Shown here: positions 57,231-64,000 of the stretch, one piece after another
How the letters are laid out: each line of letters begins with the position of its first letter
Position numbering within the stretch: position 1 is the stretch's first letter
NCBI RefSeq assembly: GCF_001953885.1
Contig: NZ_MQUS01000009.1
Span: 277-64,276, forward strand
Reading direction: 5' to 3'
Origin: Streptomyces sp. IMTB 2501
GTDB lineage: Bacteria; Actinomycetota; Actinomycetes; Streptomycetales; Streptomycetaceae
DNA: 64,000 nt
Translations under genes and position numbers: made by a program
Notes under the pieces: generated by a model
What the model was told of the DNA's origin: nothing
The model's database searches: none
The model's input: the letters and a program-made list of their open reading frames with translations, nothing else

Positions 57231-57941
57231 ATGTCGCGCAGGCGCACCCTCAGTACGAAGAAGAAGCTCGCGCTTCTCGTCAGTGCCGCGGCGGTGGCGG
57301 GCGGCGGGGCCTTCGCGCTGGCCACGACGTCCAACGCCGCCCAGCCGGCGAACAACGCGAAGACCCTGTCCGCCGCGGACTCGTCGACCGCCTGCCAGGG
57401 GCTCGCCACCGCCCTGGGCAACAACGAGCGGTTCATCGCCGGGCAGCAGGCGAACCCGGACGCCCAGTCGGCGGCCCGGATCGCCAACCGGCAGGCGGTC
57501 ATCAAACAGATCGAGGTCCAGCAGAAGGCGGCAGGTTGCACGGTTGGGGAGTCGGCTCAGGGCTCCCAGGCCGGGCAGCAGGCGCAGGGCGGTCAGCAGG
57601 GCTCCGGTCAGCAAGGCGCCGGTCAGCAGAGCGCGCAGCCCTCGCAGTCCGCCGCCGCAGGGAACAGCGGCGGTGGCGCCGCCGCGGCCTCCGGTCAGCA
57701 GGTGTGCAAGGGCTCGACCGTCACGCTCTCCGGCGAGGCCGGCGCACCGGCCGCGTCCAGCGACCAGTTCCCGGCGGGTACGACCCTGAAGGTCACCAAC
57801 CTGGACAACAACAAGTCCACGACGGTGAAGGTCACCTCGGTCTCCGGCAGCTGTGTACTCCTCAACAACGCGGCCTTCGAGCAAGTCCGGCAGCCCGGAA
57901 AGTTCCTCATCCGCCGCGCCCTGATCGAGAAGGTGGGGTGA
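57231..57941 (+). CDS. Secreted protein with Gln/Gly/Ser linker and possible double-psi beta-barrel domain
   Basis: A 236-aa exported protein. Signal peptide (KKKLALLVSAAAVAGGGAFALA, cut near TTSNA), a helical domain with two Cys (STACQGLAT...AAGCTVG), a low-complexity Gln/Gly/Ser/Ala linker (about 103-155) and a C-terminal domain (VCKGSTVTLSGEAG...FPAGTTLKVTNLDNNKSTTVKV) that resembles RlpA/expansin-type double-psi barrels. Two further Cys could form a disulfide. The ATG follows AGGAGGCGC. It may bind cell wall or polysaccharide; activity is unknown. It ends three bases before the convergent gene's stop. Confidence 0.8.
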   Translation: MSRRRTLSTKKKLALLVSAAAVAGGGAFALATTSNAAQPANNAKTLSAADSSTACQGLATALGNNERFIAGQQANPDAQSAARIANRQAVIKQIEVQQKAAGCTVGESAQGSQAGQQAQGGQQGSGQQGAGQQSAQPSQSAAAGNSGGGAAAASGQQVCKGSTVTLSGEAGAPAASSDQFPAGTTLKVTNLDNNKSTTVKVTSVSGSCVLLNNAAFEQVRQPGKFLIRRALIEKVG

Positions 57942-57944
57942 GGC

Positions 57945-58838
57945 TCAGCGGCCCGACAGGAAGCTGGTGAGGCGGCCGGCCAGGGCCGCCGGTGCCGCGT
58001 GCGGCAGCGCGTGATGGGACACGTCCGGCAGTACGGCGGTCTCCACGTGCGGCAGCAGCACCGCCGCCTTGGCCACCACCTCGCGGGGGTCATGGGTCCT
58101 GCTGTTCGCCGCCACGAGCAGCAGGACCCGTGTGTCCAGGGCCCGCAGCGCGTCCGGCGCGGGGCGCGGGCCCGTCACCGGCTTCGCGGCCGGGTAACCG
58201 GCGGCCGCCTCCTGGAGGGCGAGCCAGTCGGGATCCAGGTCCTCCCCCACTCTCGGCTGCGCTCTGGCGGGAGGGACCACCATCCCGGTCTCCCACTCCA
58301 GGAAGGCGCGGATGCGGCGGGGCGTGGGCCGCAGCAGCACCGGCAGGGCACGGAGCAGATACGCCGCCTTGAACCCGGCGAAGCACTGGGTCGGGTCCAG
58401 GAGGAACAGGCGGCGCATCCGGGCCGGGGCGTGCAGGGCGTAGTGCAGGGCGATCCAGCCGCCGTACGAGTGGCCGCCCAGGTCGGCCGATGCGGCGCCC
58501 AGGCCGTCCAGAAGCACGTCCAGCCAGCGTGTCAGGTCGGCGACCGTACGGGGGTGGCGGTCGCCGGCCGGGCCGCTCAGTCCCGGGGCGCCGATCACAT
58601 CGACCGCGTAGACCCGGCGGATCCGGGCCAGTTCCGCGATCTGGGCGTACCAGGAGACGGAGGTGGCTCCGCCGCCGCCCGGCAGCAGGAGCAGCGGTGG
58701 CGCGTCGCGGGGGCCGCAGGCGTTGACGCGGGTGGCGCCGAAGGGCGTGGCAACCGTCAGCGCCTCCCGCTCGGCGGGCCACTTCGCCAGGACCTTGTCG
58801 TACGCAACCCGGAAGACCTCGCCGTCGTACCCGGCCAT
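57945..58838 (-). CDS. Alpha/beta-hydrolase
   Basis: A 297-aa hydrolase with LLLLPGGGGATSVSWYAQI (oxyanion), YAVDVIGAPGLS, nucleophile in DLGGHSYGGWIALHYAL (Ser near residue 127) and catalytic His in DVSHHALPH. The ATG at 58838 follows GGGGGCGG. It is divergent from a MarR-type gene and shares with it a perfect 16-bp inverted repeat that overlaps the promoters, so it is probably repressed by that protein. Substrate unknown, perhaps an ester or lactone that is also the inducer. Confidence 0.88.
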   Translation of the reverse strand: MAGYDGEVFRVAYDKVLAKWPAEREALTVATPFGATRVNACGPRDAPPLLLLPGGGGATSVSWYAQIAELARIRRVYAVDVIGAPGLSGPAGDRHPRTVADLTRWLDVLLDGLGAASADLGGHSYGGWIALHYALHAPARMRRLFLLDPTQCFAGFKAAYLLRALPVLLRPTPRRIRAFLEWETGMVVPPARAQPRVGEDLDPDWLALQEAAAGYPAAKPVTGPRPAPDALRALDTRVLLLVAANSRTHDPREVVAKAAVLLPHVETAVLPDVSHHALPHAAPAALAGRLTSFLSGR

Positions 58839-58850
58839 GGGACCGCCCCC

Positions 58851-58891
58851 TATTATCTCGCTCAGCAAGATATTCGCTGAGCGAGATAATA
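58851..58891. promoter_or_regulatory. Symmetric divergent operator/promoter
   Basis: TATTATCTCGCTCAGC (58851-58866) and GCTGAGCGAGATAATA (58876-58891) are perfect inverted copies with a nine-base centre. GATAAT -10 boxes for both directions lie in the two arms. Two overlapping near-palindromes (58855-58871 and 58872-58887) suggest two repressor dimers. Confidence 0.85.
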
Positions 58892-58905
58892 GCGCCGGAG
58901 GCCCT

Positions 58906-59382
58906 GTGCAGCCCGAAATGGAGATCGTTCACCTGCTGCGTGCCGTCGCCGTCGAACTCGGCCTGCACAGCGCCAGGTTCGCGCAGCGGAACGGCATGCA
59001 CCCGACGGACGTACGCGCGCTGATCGCGCTCATGGACGCGCGGCGGGCGGGTGAGGAGATGAGCGCCGGGCGGCTCGGGGCCGGGCTCGGACTCAACTCG
59101 GCGGGCACCACGGCCCTGCTGGACCGGCTGGAGCGTGCGGGGCATGTGCGACGGGTGCGCGGGGGGAGCGACCGGCGGAAAGTCGTCGTGGAGGTGACGG
59201 ACGACGCCGTGGACCTCGGCACGTCCTTCTTCGGGCCGCTGATCGAGCGGTCGGCGGAACTGCTGCGCGGCTACGACGACCACCAGCGAGCCGCCGTCCG
59301 GGACTTCCTCGACGGGGTGCGGCAGGCCGCGGCGGAGGGCACCCATACCCCGCCCCCCGGAACCTCACAACATGAGCCGTGA
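58906..59382 (+). CDS. MarR-family transcriptional regulator
   Basis: A 158-aa regulator with the MarR winged helix (MHPTDVRALIALMDARRAGEEMSAGRLGAGLGLNSAGTTALLDRLERAGHVRRVRGGSDRRKVVVEVTDDA, about 30-105). GTG at 58906 is four bases after GGAGG; ATG 58918 is too far from it. The strong inverted repeat just upstream is its probable operator, giving autorepression and control of the divergent hydrolase gene. Confidence 0.9.
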   Translation: MQPEMEIVHLLRAVAVELGLHSARFAQRNGMHPTDVRALIALMDARRAGEEMSAGRLGAGLGLNSAGTTALLDRLERAGHVRRVRGGSDRRKVVVEVTDDAVDLGTSFFGPLIERSAELLRGYDDHQRAAVRDFLDGVRQAAAEGTHTPPPGTSQHEP

Positions 59383-59396
59383 CACAGAACCACCAG

Positions 59397-59434
59397 GTAA
59401 CACGGGGTTCACATACGGGCAACGGTCGAGAAAT
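59397..59434 (+). promoter_or_regulatory. GlnR-binding box of glnII
   Basis: GTAAC-n6-TTCAC-n6-GCAAC-n6-GAAAT follows the GlnR spacing rule; the second element is less conserved than in glnA. Confidence 0.8.
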
Positions 59435-59549
59435 CGCCTGTTGACAGGCTGCCGGGCAGATCGACGCGGCGCCCCGGTGCCGTAGCGCCGCAGCATCCGC
59501 AGCACCCGCACCGACGTGCGCCCGACACACCCCCGAAGGAAGTGGCCCC

Positions 59550-60581
59550 GTGACCTTCAAGGCCGAGTACATCTGGATCGACGGCACCGCGCCGACGGCC
59601 AAGCTCCGTTCGAAGACGAAGATCATCACGGGCGCCCCGGCCGGTCTCGACGCGCTGCCGATCTGGGGCTTCGACGGCTCCTCCACCAACCAGGCCGAGG
59701 GCCATGCCTCCGACCGTGTGCTCAAGCCGGTCTTCACCTGCCCGGACCCGATCCGCGGCGGCGACGACATCCTGGTGCTGTGCGAGGTCCTCAACACGGA
59801 CATGACCCCGCACACCTCCAACACCCGTGCCGCGCTGGCCGAGGTCGCCGAGCGGTTCGCCGCGCAGGAGCCGGTCTTCGGCATCGAGCAGGAGTACACC
59901 TTCTTCGACGGCGCCCGTCCGCTCGGCTTCCCCGAGGGCGGCTTCCCGGCCCCGCAGGGCGGCTACTACTGCGGTGTCGGCGCCGACGAGATCTTCGGCC
60001 GTGACATCGTCGAGGCCCACCTGGAGAACTGCCTCAAGGCGGGTCTCGGCCTCTCCGGCATCAACGCCGAGGTCATGCCCGGCCAGTGGGAGTTCCAGGT
60101 CGGCCCGCTCGCCCCGCTGGAGGTCTCCGACCAGATGTGGGTGGCCCGCTGGCTGCTGTACCGCACCGCCGAGGACTTCGGCGTCTCCGCGACCCTCGAC
60201 CCGAAGCCGGTCAAGGGCGACTGGAACGGCGCGGGCGCGCACACCAACTTCTCCACCAAGGCGATGCGTGAGGGCTACGACGCGATCATCACCGCCTGCG
60301 AGTCGCTGGGCGAGGGCTCCAAGCCGCTGGACCACGTCAAGCACTACGGCGCCGGCATCGACGAGCGTCTGACGGGCCTGCACGAGACCGCCCCGTGGGA
60401 CAAGTTCTCCTACGGCGTCTCCGACCGCGGTGCCTCGGTCCGTATCCCGTGGCAGGTCGAGAAGGACGGCAAGGGCTACATCGAGGACCGCCGTCCGAAC
60501 GCCAACGTCGACCCGTACGTGGTGACCCGCCTGCTGGTCGACACCTGCTGCTCCGCCCTGGAGAAGGCCGGCCAGGTCTGA
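59550..60581 (+). CDS. glnII: Glutamine synthetase type II
   Basis: A 343-aa eukaryotic-type enzyme with FDGSSTNQAEGHASD, FGIEQEYTFFDG, PGQWEFQVGP and GAGAHTNFSTKAMR. It lacks the adenylylation loop of GSI and forms octamers/decamers in this class. GTG at 59550 follows GAAGGAAG. The upstream GlnR box predicts nitrogen-limitation control. Streptomyces typically carry both GSI and GSII, as here. Confidence 0.96.
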   Translation: MTFKAEYIWIDGTAPTAKLRSKTKIITGAPAGLDALPIWGFDGSSTNQAEGHASDRVLKPVFTCPDPIRGGDDILVLCEVLNTDMTPHTSNTRAALAEVAERFAAQEPVFGIEQEYTFFDGARPLGFPEGGFPAPQGGYYCGVGADEIFGRDIVEAHLENCLKAGLGLSGINAEVMPGQWEFQVGPLAPLEVSDQMWVARWLLYRTAEDFGVSATLDPKPVKGDWNGAGAHTNFSTKAMREGYDAIITACESLGEGSKPLDHVKHYGAGIDERLTGLHETAPWDKFSYGVSDRGASVRIPWQVEKDGKGYIEDRRPNANVDPYVVTRLLVDTCCSALEKAGQV

Positions 60582-60591
60582 CCCGCCTCCC

Positions 60592-60630
60592 GGAAGGGGG
60601 CGTCCACCGCGATGGTGGGCGCCCCCTTCC
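60592..60630 (+). terminator. glnII terminator hairpin
   Basis: A 17-bp stem (60592-60608 with 60614-60630, one G-U pair) and five-base loop, ten bases after the stop. Confidence 0.9.
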
Positions 60631-60817
60631 GCGTGTCGTACGGCCCGCCCGTCCGGATGCCGAGACAGGGTTCCGGACCGGTCGGCGGGCGGGAAGCCAC
60701 TGATCAGGGCCTGGTGCGCGCCCGCGACGGACTCGCCACGTCAACTTCACGCCAAGGAAGCGTCCAAGCAGTGAGAGGAGGGTCCTGCCCGGCGCCGGTG
60801 TCTGCTTCAATGGGCGC

Positions 60818-60940
60818 ATGGCCAGCTTCCAGAAGATCACCGCGACGGGTCGCCATGACCTTGAGCCCTTCTGGCCTTCCCGTCAGCACCACGACTTCGA
60901 CCGGGTGTGTTGCCGCGCGACGAACGCGCGGGCCCTCTAA
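60818..60940 (+). CDS. Putative 40-aa leader peptide with tandem cysteine codons
   Basis: A short ORF, MASFQKITATGRHD to CCRATNARAL, whose codons 31-32 are TGT-TGC. It resembles the short 'HxDFxRV..' leader peptides that stand before sulfur-related genes in actinobacteria (from memory). A 7-bp hairpin starts on the last base of the second Cys codon. No SD is seen; TTCAAT six bases ahead of the ATG may be a weak -10. It lies 120 bases before the winged-helix regulator gene. Coding status is moderately supported by codon bias and the leader-like pattern only. Confidence 0.5.
   Translation: MASFQKITATGRHDLEPFWPSRQHHDFDRVCCRATNARAL
60913..60931 (+). promoter_or_regulatory. Hairpin directly after tandem Cys codons
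   Basis: CCGCGCG (60913-60919) pairs with CGCGCGG (60925-60931), loop ACGAA. A second small stem, GGCC-TTC-GGCC, lies at 60954-60964. The arrangement is compatible with transcriptional or translational attenuation. Confidence 0.45.
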
Positions 60941-61060
60941 AGCCGTAACCCCCGGCCTTCGGCCAGCGCGAAGCGACGTACGTCCTCCGGCGCGCCCCGA
61001 CCACGAATCGCGGCCGTCGCCCCGTCCGACGAACTTCTCGCGCGAAAGAGCTGACCTCTC

Positions 61061-61639
61061 ATGGCGACCTCTCGTTCTCTCTCCTCCGCCTCCACTCTGA
61101 CCACCCCCGCCCGGCACCGGCTGCGCGCCGTGGACCGGGACGAGGTGGTCGACGTCGCGGACTTCCTGCCGCCGGGCGCCACCTGGCTGCCCGCCCCGCA
61201 GCACACCCTGCCCACCCTCCCCGGACAGCCGCCGATGGTCGGCTATCTGGTGCTGGTCCCGGCCGACCAGCGGCCGCCGTTCCTGCCGGTCGCGGTACCG
61301 GACCAGCCGGAGACGGCCCCCGGCGCGGGCGCCGGCACGGGCGCCGAACCGCTGGTGCGGATCGACACCGTACGGCGCACCGCCGGCATCGACGGCCGTG
61401 AACTCGACCTCACCTACCTGGAGTTCGAGCTGCTCGCCCACCTGGTGGCGCATCCGCACCGGGTGCACACCCGCGACCAGCTGGTCACCACGGTGTGGGG
61501 CTACGGCCATGTCGGCGACGGCCGCACCGTCGACGTGCACATCGCCCGGCTGCGCCGCAAGCTGGGCGCCGAGTACCGCCACGCGATCCAGACGGTGCGC
61601 CGGGTCGGTTACAAGTACACTCCGCCGACCGGCCGCTGA
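61061..61639 (+). CDS. glnRII: OmpR-type winged-helix regulator without receiver, GlnRII-like
   Basis: A 192-aa protein. The C-terminal 90 residues form an OmpR/PhoB winged helix (ELDLTYLEFELLAHLVAHPHRVHTRDQLVTTVWGYG...RTVDVHIARLRRKLGAEYRHAIQTVRRVGYKY). The first 90 residues hold no phospho-acceptor Asp pattern and are Pro/Gly-rich, so it cannot be a normal response regulator. Its place just after glnII matches what I recall for S. coelicolor GlnRII, which binds the same promoters as GlnR. The symbol rests on that memory. ATG at 61061; SD weak (GAAAGAG). Confidence 0.65.
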   Translation: MATSRSLSSASTLTTPARHRLRAVDRDEVVDVADFLPPGATWLPAPQHTLPTLPGQPPMVGYLVLVPADQRPPFLPVAVPDQPETAPGAGAGTGAEPLVRIDTVRRTAGIDGRELDLTYLEFELLAHLVAHPHRVHTRDQLVTTVWGYGHVGDGRTVDVHIARLRRKLGAEYRHAIQTVRRVGYKYTPPTGR

Positions 61640-61704
61640 CCTCCCGTTCTGCCCTCGGCAGAGTCCCGTACCGCCGCGCGCCCCGAGCGGGCACGATCGC
61701 CGGC

Positions 61705-62757
61705 ATGAGACTTCTGGTGCTGGGCGGTACGGAGTTCGTGGGACGGGCGGTCGCCGAGGCCGCGGTGGCGCGCGGCTGGGAGGTGACCGTCTTCCACCGG
61801 GGACGGCACCAACCCCCGTCCGGGGTGCGGTCGTTGCACGGTGACCGCACCGCTCCGGACGGCCTGGCCGCCCTCGCCGCCGACCCGGGCGGCTGGGACG
61901 CCGTGATCGACACCTGGTCGGCCGAGCCGCGCGCGGTGCTCGCCGCGGCACGGCTGCTGCGGGGCCGTGCCGGGCGGTACGTGTACGTCTCCAGCCGGTC
62001 GGTGTACGCCTGGCCCTGGCCCAGCGAGGGCGGGCCCGCCGAGGCCGGGGCGGTGGTGGAGGGCGCCGCCGCCGACGCGGGGCCGACGGACTACGCCCGC
62101 GACAAGCGGGGCGGCGAGCTGGCCGCCGTCGAGGCCTTCGGCGAGCGGAACTCGCTGCTGGTGCGGGCCGGGCTGATCCTCGGCCCGTACGAGAACGTGG
62201 GCCGGCTGCCCTGGTGGCTGAACCGGATCGCCCGGGGCGGCCCGGTCCTCGCCCCGGGCCCGCGTGAGCTGCCGGTGCAGTTCATCGACGCCCGCGACCT
62301 GGCCGGCTGGCTGCTCGGGGCGGTCGAGCGGTCGCTGAGCGGGCCGTACGACCTGGTCGGCCCGCCGGGGCACACCACCATGGGTGAGCTGCTCGACACC
62401 TGTGTCCGGGTCACTGGCGCCGGCGCCGAACTGCGCTGGACCGGCCCGGAGATGATACTGGCCGCCGGGATCCAGCCCTGGACCCAGCTGCCGGTGTGGG
62501 TACCGCCGGACGACGAGCTGTACGCCGCCGCCCACCGCACGGACGTCTCCCGGGCGCTGGCCACCGGCCTGGTGTGCCGGCCCGCCGCGGAGACCGTCGC
62601 CGACACCTGGCACTGGCTGACCGGGATCGGCGGCGAGCCGCCCCGACGCCCGGACCGCCCGCCCGTCGGCCTCGACCCCGAGACGGAAACGGAGGTGCTG
62701 GCCGGGGCCGGGGGTGTACCTGGCACCACCCCGGAAGAGGCGACTTCGGACGACTGA
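61705..62757 (+). CDS. NAD-dependent epimerase/dehydratase (atypical SDR)
   Basis: A 350-aa protein with MRLLVLGGTEFVGRAVAEAAVARGW as cofactor site, VYVSSRSVYAW, and YARDKRGGELA in place of the YxxxK motif. FIDARDLAGWLL is the usual downstream block. The C-terminal 40 residues are Pro/Glu-rich and loose. Sugar nucleotide or related substrate is likely but unknown. ATG at 61705, no SD. Confidence 0.87.
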   Translation: MRLLVLGGTEFVGRAVAEAAVARGWEVTVFHRGRHQPPSGVRSLHGDRTAPDGLAALAADPGGWDAVIDTWSAEPRAVLAAARLLRGRAGRYVYVSSRSVYAWPWPSEGGPAEAGAVVEGAAADAGPTDYARDKRGGELAAVEAFGERNSLLVRAGLILGPYENVGRLPWWLNRIARGGPVLAPGPRELPVQFIDARDLAGWLLGAVERSLSGPYDLVGPPGHTTMGELLDTCVRVTGAGAELRWTGPEMILAAGIQPWTQLPVWVPPDDELYAAAHRTDVSRALATGLVCRPAAETVADTWHWLTGIGGEPPRRPDRPPVGLDPETETEVLAGAGGVPGTTPEEATSDD

Positions 62758-62788
62758 CGCGTACAGGGCCGTCGGCAAGACTGGCCGC

Positions 62789-64000
62789 ATGAACATCGAC
62801 ACGAAGAGAGACGGCTTCCGCACCCTGGCCGGGGAGACGCTGCTGGCCGCCGTGCGGGGACTGGTGCTGGCACTCGTGGTGCTGCCGTGCGGTGTGGCGT
62901 TTCTCGTCCTGACCCTCGTCTCCGTCGCGCTCGTCCCGCTCGGCATCGGGCTCGTCACCACTCCGGCGGTCCTCACTGGTGTACGGGCTCTCGCGGACGC
63001 CCGCAGGAGGCTCGCGGCGGAGTGGTGCGGGATCCGGATACCGGCGGTGTACCAGCCGCTCCCGAAGACCGCCGGCCCGTGGACGCGCACGGTCGCCCTG
63101 CTCCGGGACCCGCAGGTGCGGCGGGACCTGCTCTGGCTGCCGGCGGACATGACCGCGGGCTTCGTCACCGCGCTGCTGCCCGCCGTGCTGGTGTTCTTCC
63201 CGGTCGAGGGGTTCCTGCTGGCAGCCGGGCTGTGGCGGGCGTACGTGCACGGTCCGCACGACACCTACTGGTACGCCTTCGTGCCGGTGACCGGCCAGGC
63301 GAGCGCCTTCGGCGCGGCCGCGCTCGGCGCCGTGATCCTGGCCGCCGGCCGGCGCCTCACCCCGCGGCTGCTGACCACGCACTTCCAGCTCACCCGCGCC
63401 GTGCTCGGCGGCGACGCGGAACTCGCCGAGCGGGTCCGGGTGCTGACCGAGACCCGGCGGGACGCCGTGGACACCTCCGCCGCCGAACTGCGCCGCATCG
63501 AGCGGGACCTGCACGACGGGGCGCAGGCCCGGCTGGTCGCCATGGGCATGGACCTGGGCACCATCGAGATGCTGGTGGAACACGACCCGGCGCAGGCCAA
63601 GCGGCTGCTCGCCCAGGCCCGCCGGAACTCCGCCGAGGCCCTGGAGGAGCTGCGCGACCTGGTGCGCGGCATCCATCCGCCGGTCCTCGCCGAACGGGGG
63701 CTTGGCGACGCCGTACGGGCGCTGGCACTGCGGCTGCCGCTGCCGGCCGAGGTGAGCGTGGAGCTGGCGGGCCGCGCGGACGCGCCGGTCGAGTCGGCGG
63801 CCTACTTCGCGGTCAGCGAGGTGCTCACCAACGCCGTCAAGCACTCCGGCGCCGACCGGATCTGGGTCGACGTGCACCACACCGACGGGCGGCTGCGGAT
63901 CACGGTCACCGACAACGGCAAGGGCGGCGCGGCGATCGGCGCCGGGTCGGGGCTCGCCGGGGTCGAGCGCCGGCTCGGTACATTCGACGGCGTCCTGGCC
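62789..64000 (+). CDS. Sensor histidine kinase (HisKA_3), 3' end cut by window
   Basis: 404 codons are visible. Residues 1-200 contain an actinobacterial putative sensor region with two helix pairs (about 25-60 and 120-185). The dimerisation box ERDLHDGAQARLVAMGMDLG carries the phospho-acceptor His near residue 239. The ATPase domain begins about 330 (SEVLTNAVKHSGAD, VTDNGKGGA). A response regulator gene is expected just beyond the window. ATG at 62789; no SD, with AAGACT six bases ahead. Confidence 0.92.
   Translation, partial: MNIDTKRDGFRTLAGETLLAAVRGLVLALVVLPCGVAFLVLTLVSVALVPLGIGLVTTPAVLTGVRALADARRRLAAEWCGIRIPAVYQPLPKTAGPWTRTVALLRDPQVRRDLLWLPADMTAGFVTALLPAVLVFFPVEGFLLAAGLWRAYVHGPHDTYWYAFVPVTGQASAFGAAALGAVILAAGRRLTPRLLTTHFQLTRAVLGGDAELAERVRVLTETRRDAVDTSAAELRRIERDLHDGAQARLVAMGMDLGTIEMLVEHDPAQAKRLLAQARRNSAEALEELRDLVRGIHPPVLAERGLGDAVRALALRLPLPAEVSVELAGRADAPVESAAYFAVSEVLTNAVKHSGADRIWVDVHHTDGRLRITVTDNGKGGAAIGAGSGLAGVERRLGTFDGVLA

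Overview
The window is core chromosome of a Streptomyces (or very close relative). The evidence is very high G+C, third-position G/C bias, many GTG starts (plus one TTG and a probable CTG), TANNNT -10 boxes, GlnR boxes in front of glnA and glnII, and a gene order that, from memory, matches the conserved ctaC-to-glnII region of S. coelicolor. I see no prophage, transposase, rRNA, tRNA, CRISPR array or secondary-metabolite cluster. About 63 real genes and two decayed genes were identified. The left edge cuts ctaD and the right edge cuts a histidine kinase.

Layout. 1-7.7 kb: cytochrome c oxidase (ctaD/ctaC), a cysteine desulfurase fused to a TusA domain, adenosine kinase, Fe-S carrier ErpA and quinolinate synthase NadA; the theme is respiration, Fe-S supply and NAD. 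7.7-12.9 kb: RND-type exporter downstream of a NarL-type two-component system. 13-17.3 kb: PspAA-PspA envelope-stress pair, DUF3043 membrane protein, a methyltransferase and an HtrA-like lipoprotein protease. 17.3-25.9 kb: the nucleotide-loop genes of cobalamin synthesis (MBL-CobU fusion, cobT, cobS), interleaved with a zinc-ribbon methyltransferase, an MprF-like aminoacyl transferase and membrane proteins. 26-35 kb: pepA, then lpdA-sucB, a GntR regulator and aceE, the E3, E2 and E1 parts of the 2-oxoacid dehydrogenase system. 35-44.6 kb: WYL regulator, PGRP amidase, MarP-like protease, epimerase, FAD oxidoreductase and an NsdA-like regulator. 44.8-46.8 kb: lipB-lipA, which make the lipoyl group needed by the E2 upstream. 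47-50.9 kb: small conserved proteins and glnA. 51-59.4 kb: GlxA regulator/hydrolase pair, HtpX-like protease with PspAB, hydrolases, ArsC-like protein and a MarR-controlled divergent unit. 59.5-64 kb: glnII, a short Cys-Cys leader ORF, a GlnRII-like winged-helix regulator, an epimerase and a sensor kinase.

Connections: lipB/lipA serve sucB. The GlnR boxes and the GlnRII-like gene tie glnA and glnII together. The envelope-stress (Psp) system is split between 13-14 kb and 53-54.7 kb. No undescribed multi-gene system stands out clearly. The best leads are regulatory: a tandem-cysteine leader ORF with an immediate hairpin before the GlnRII-like gene, a helically phased TGYGACC array before the FAD oxidoreductase, a symmetric MarR operator that embeds both divergent promoters, a 17-bp palindrome before aceE, and a class of -10 boxes placed 6-8 bases before start codons that implies leaderless mRNAs. 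No database search could be run; family names rest on motifs, length and recalled homologues.
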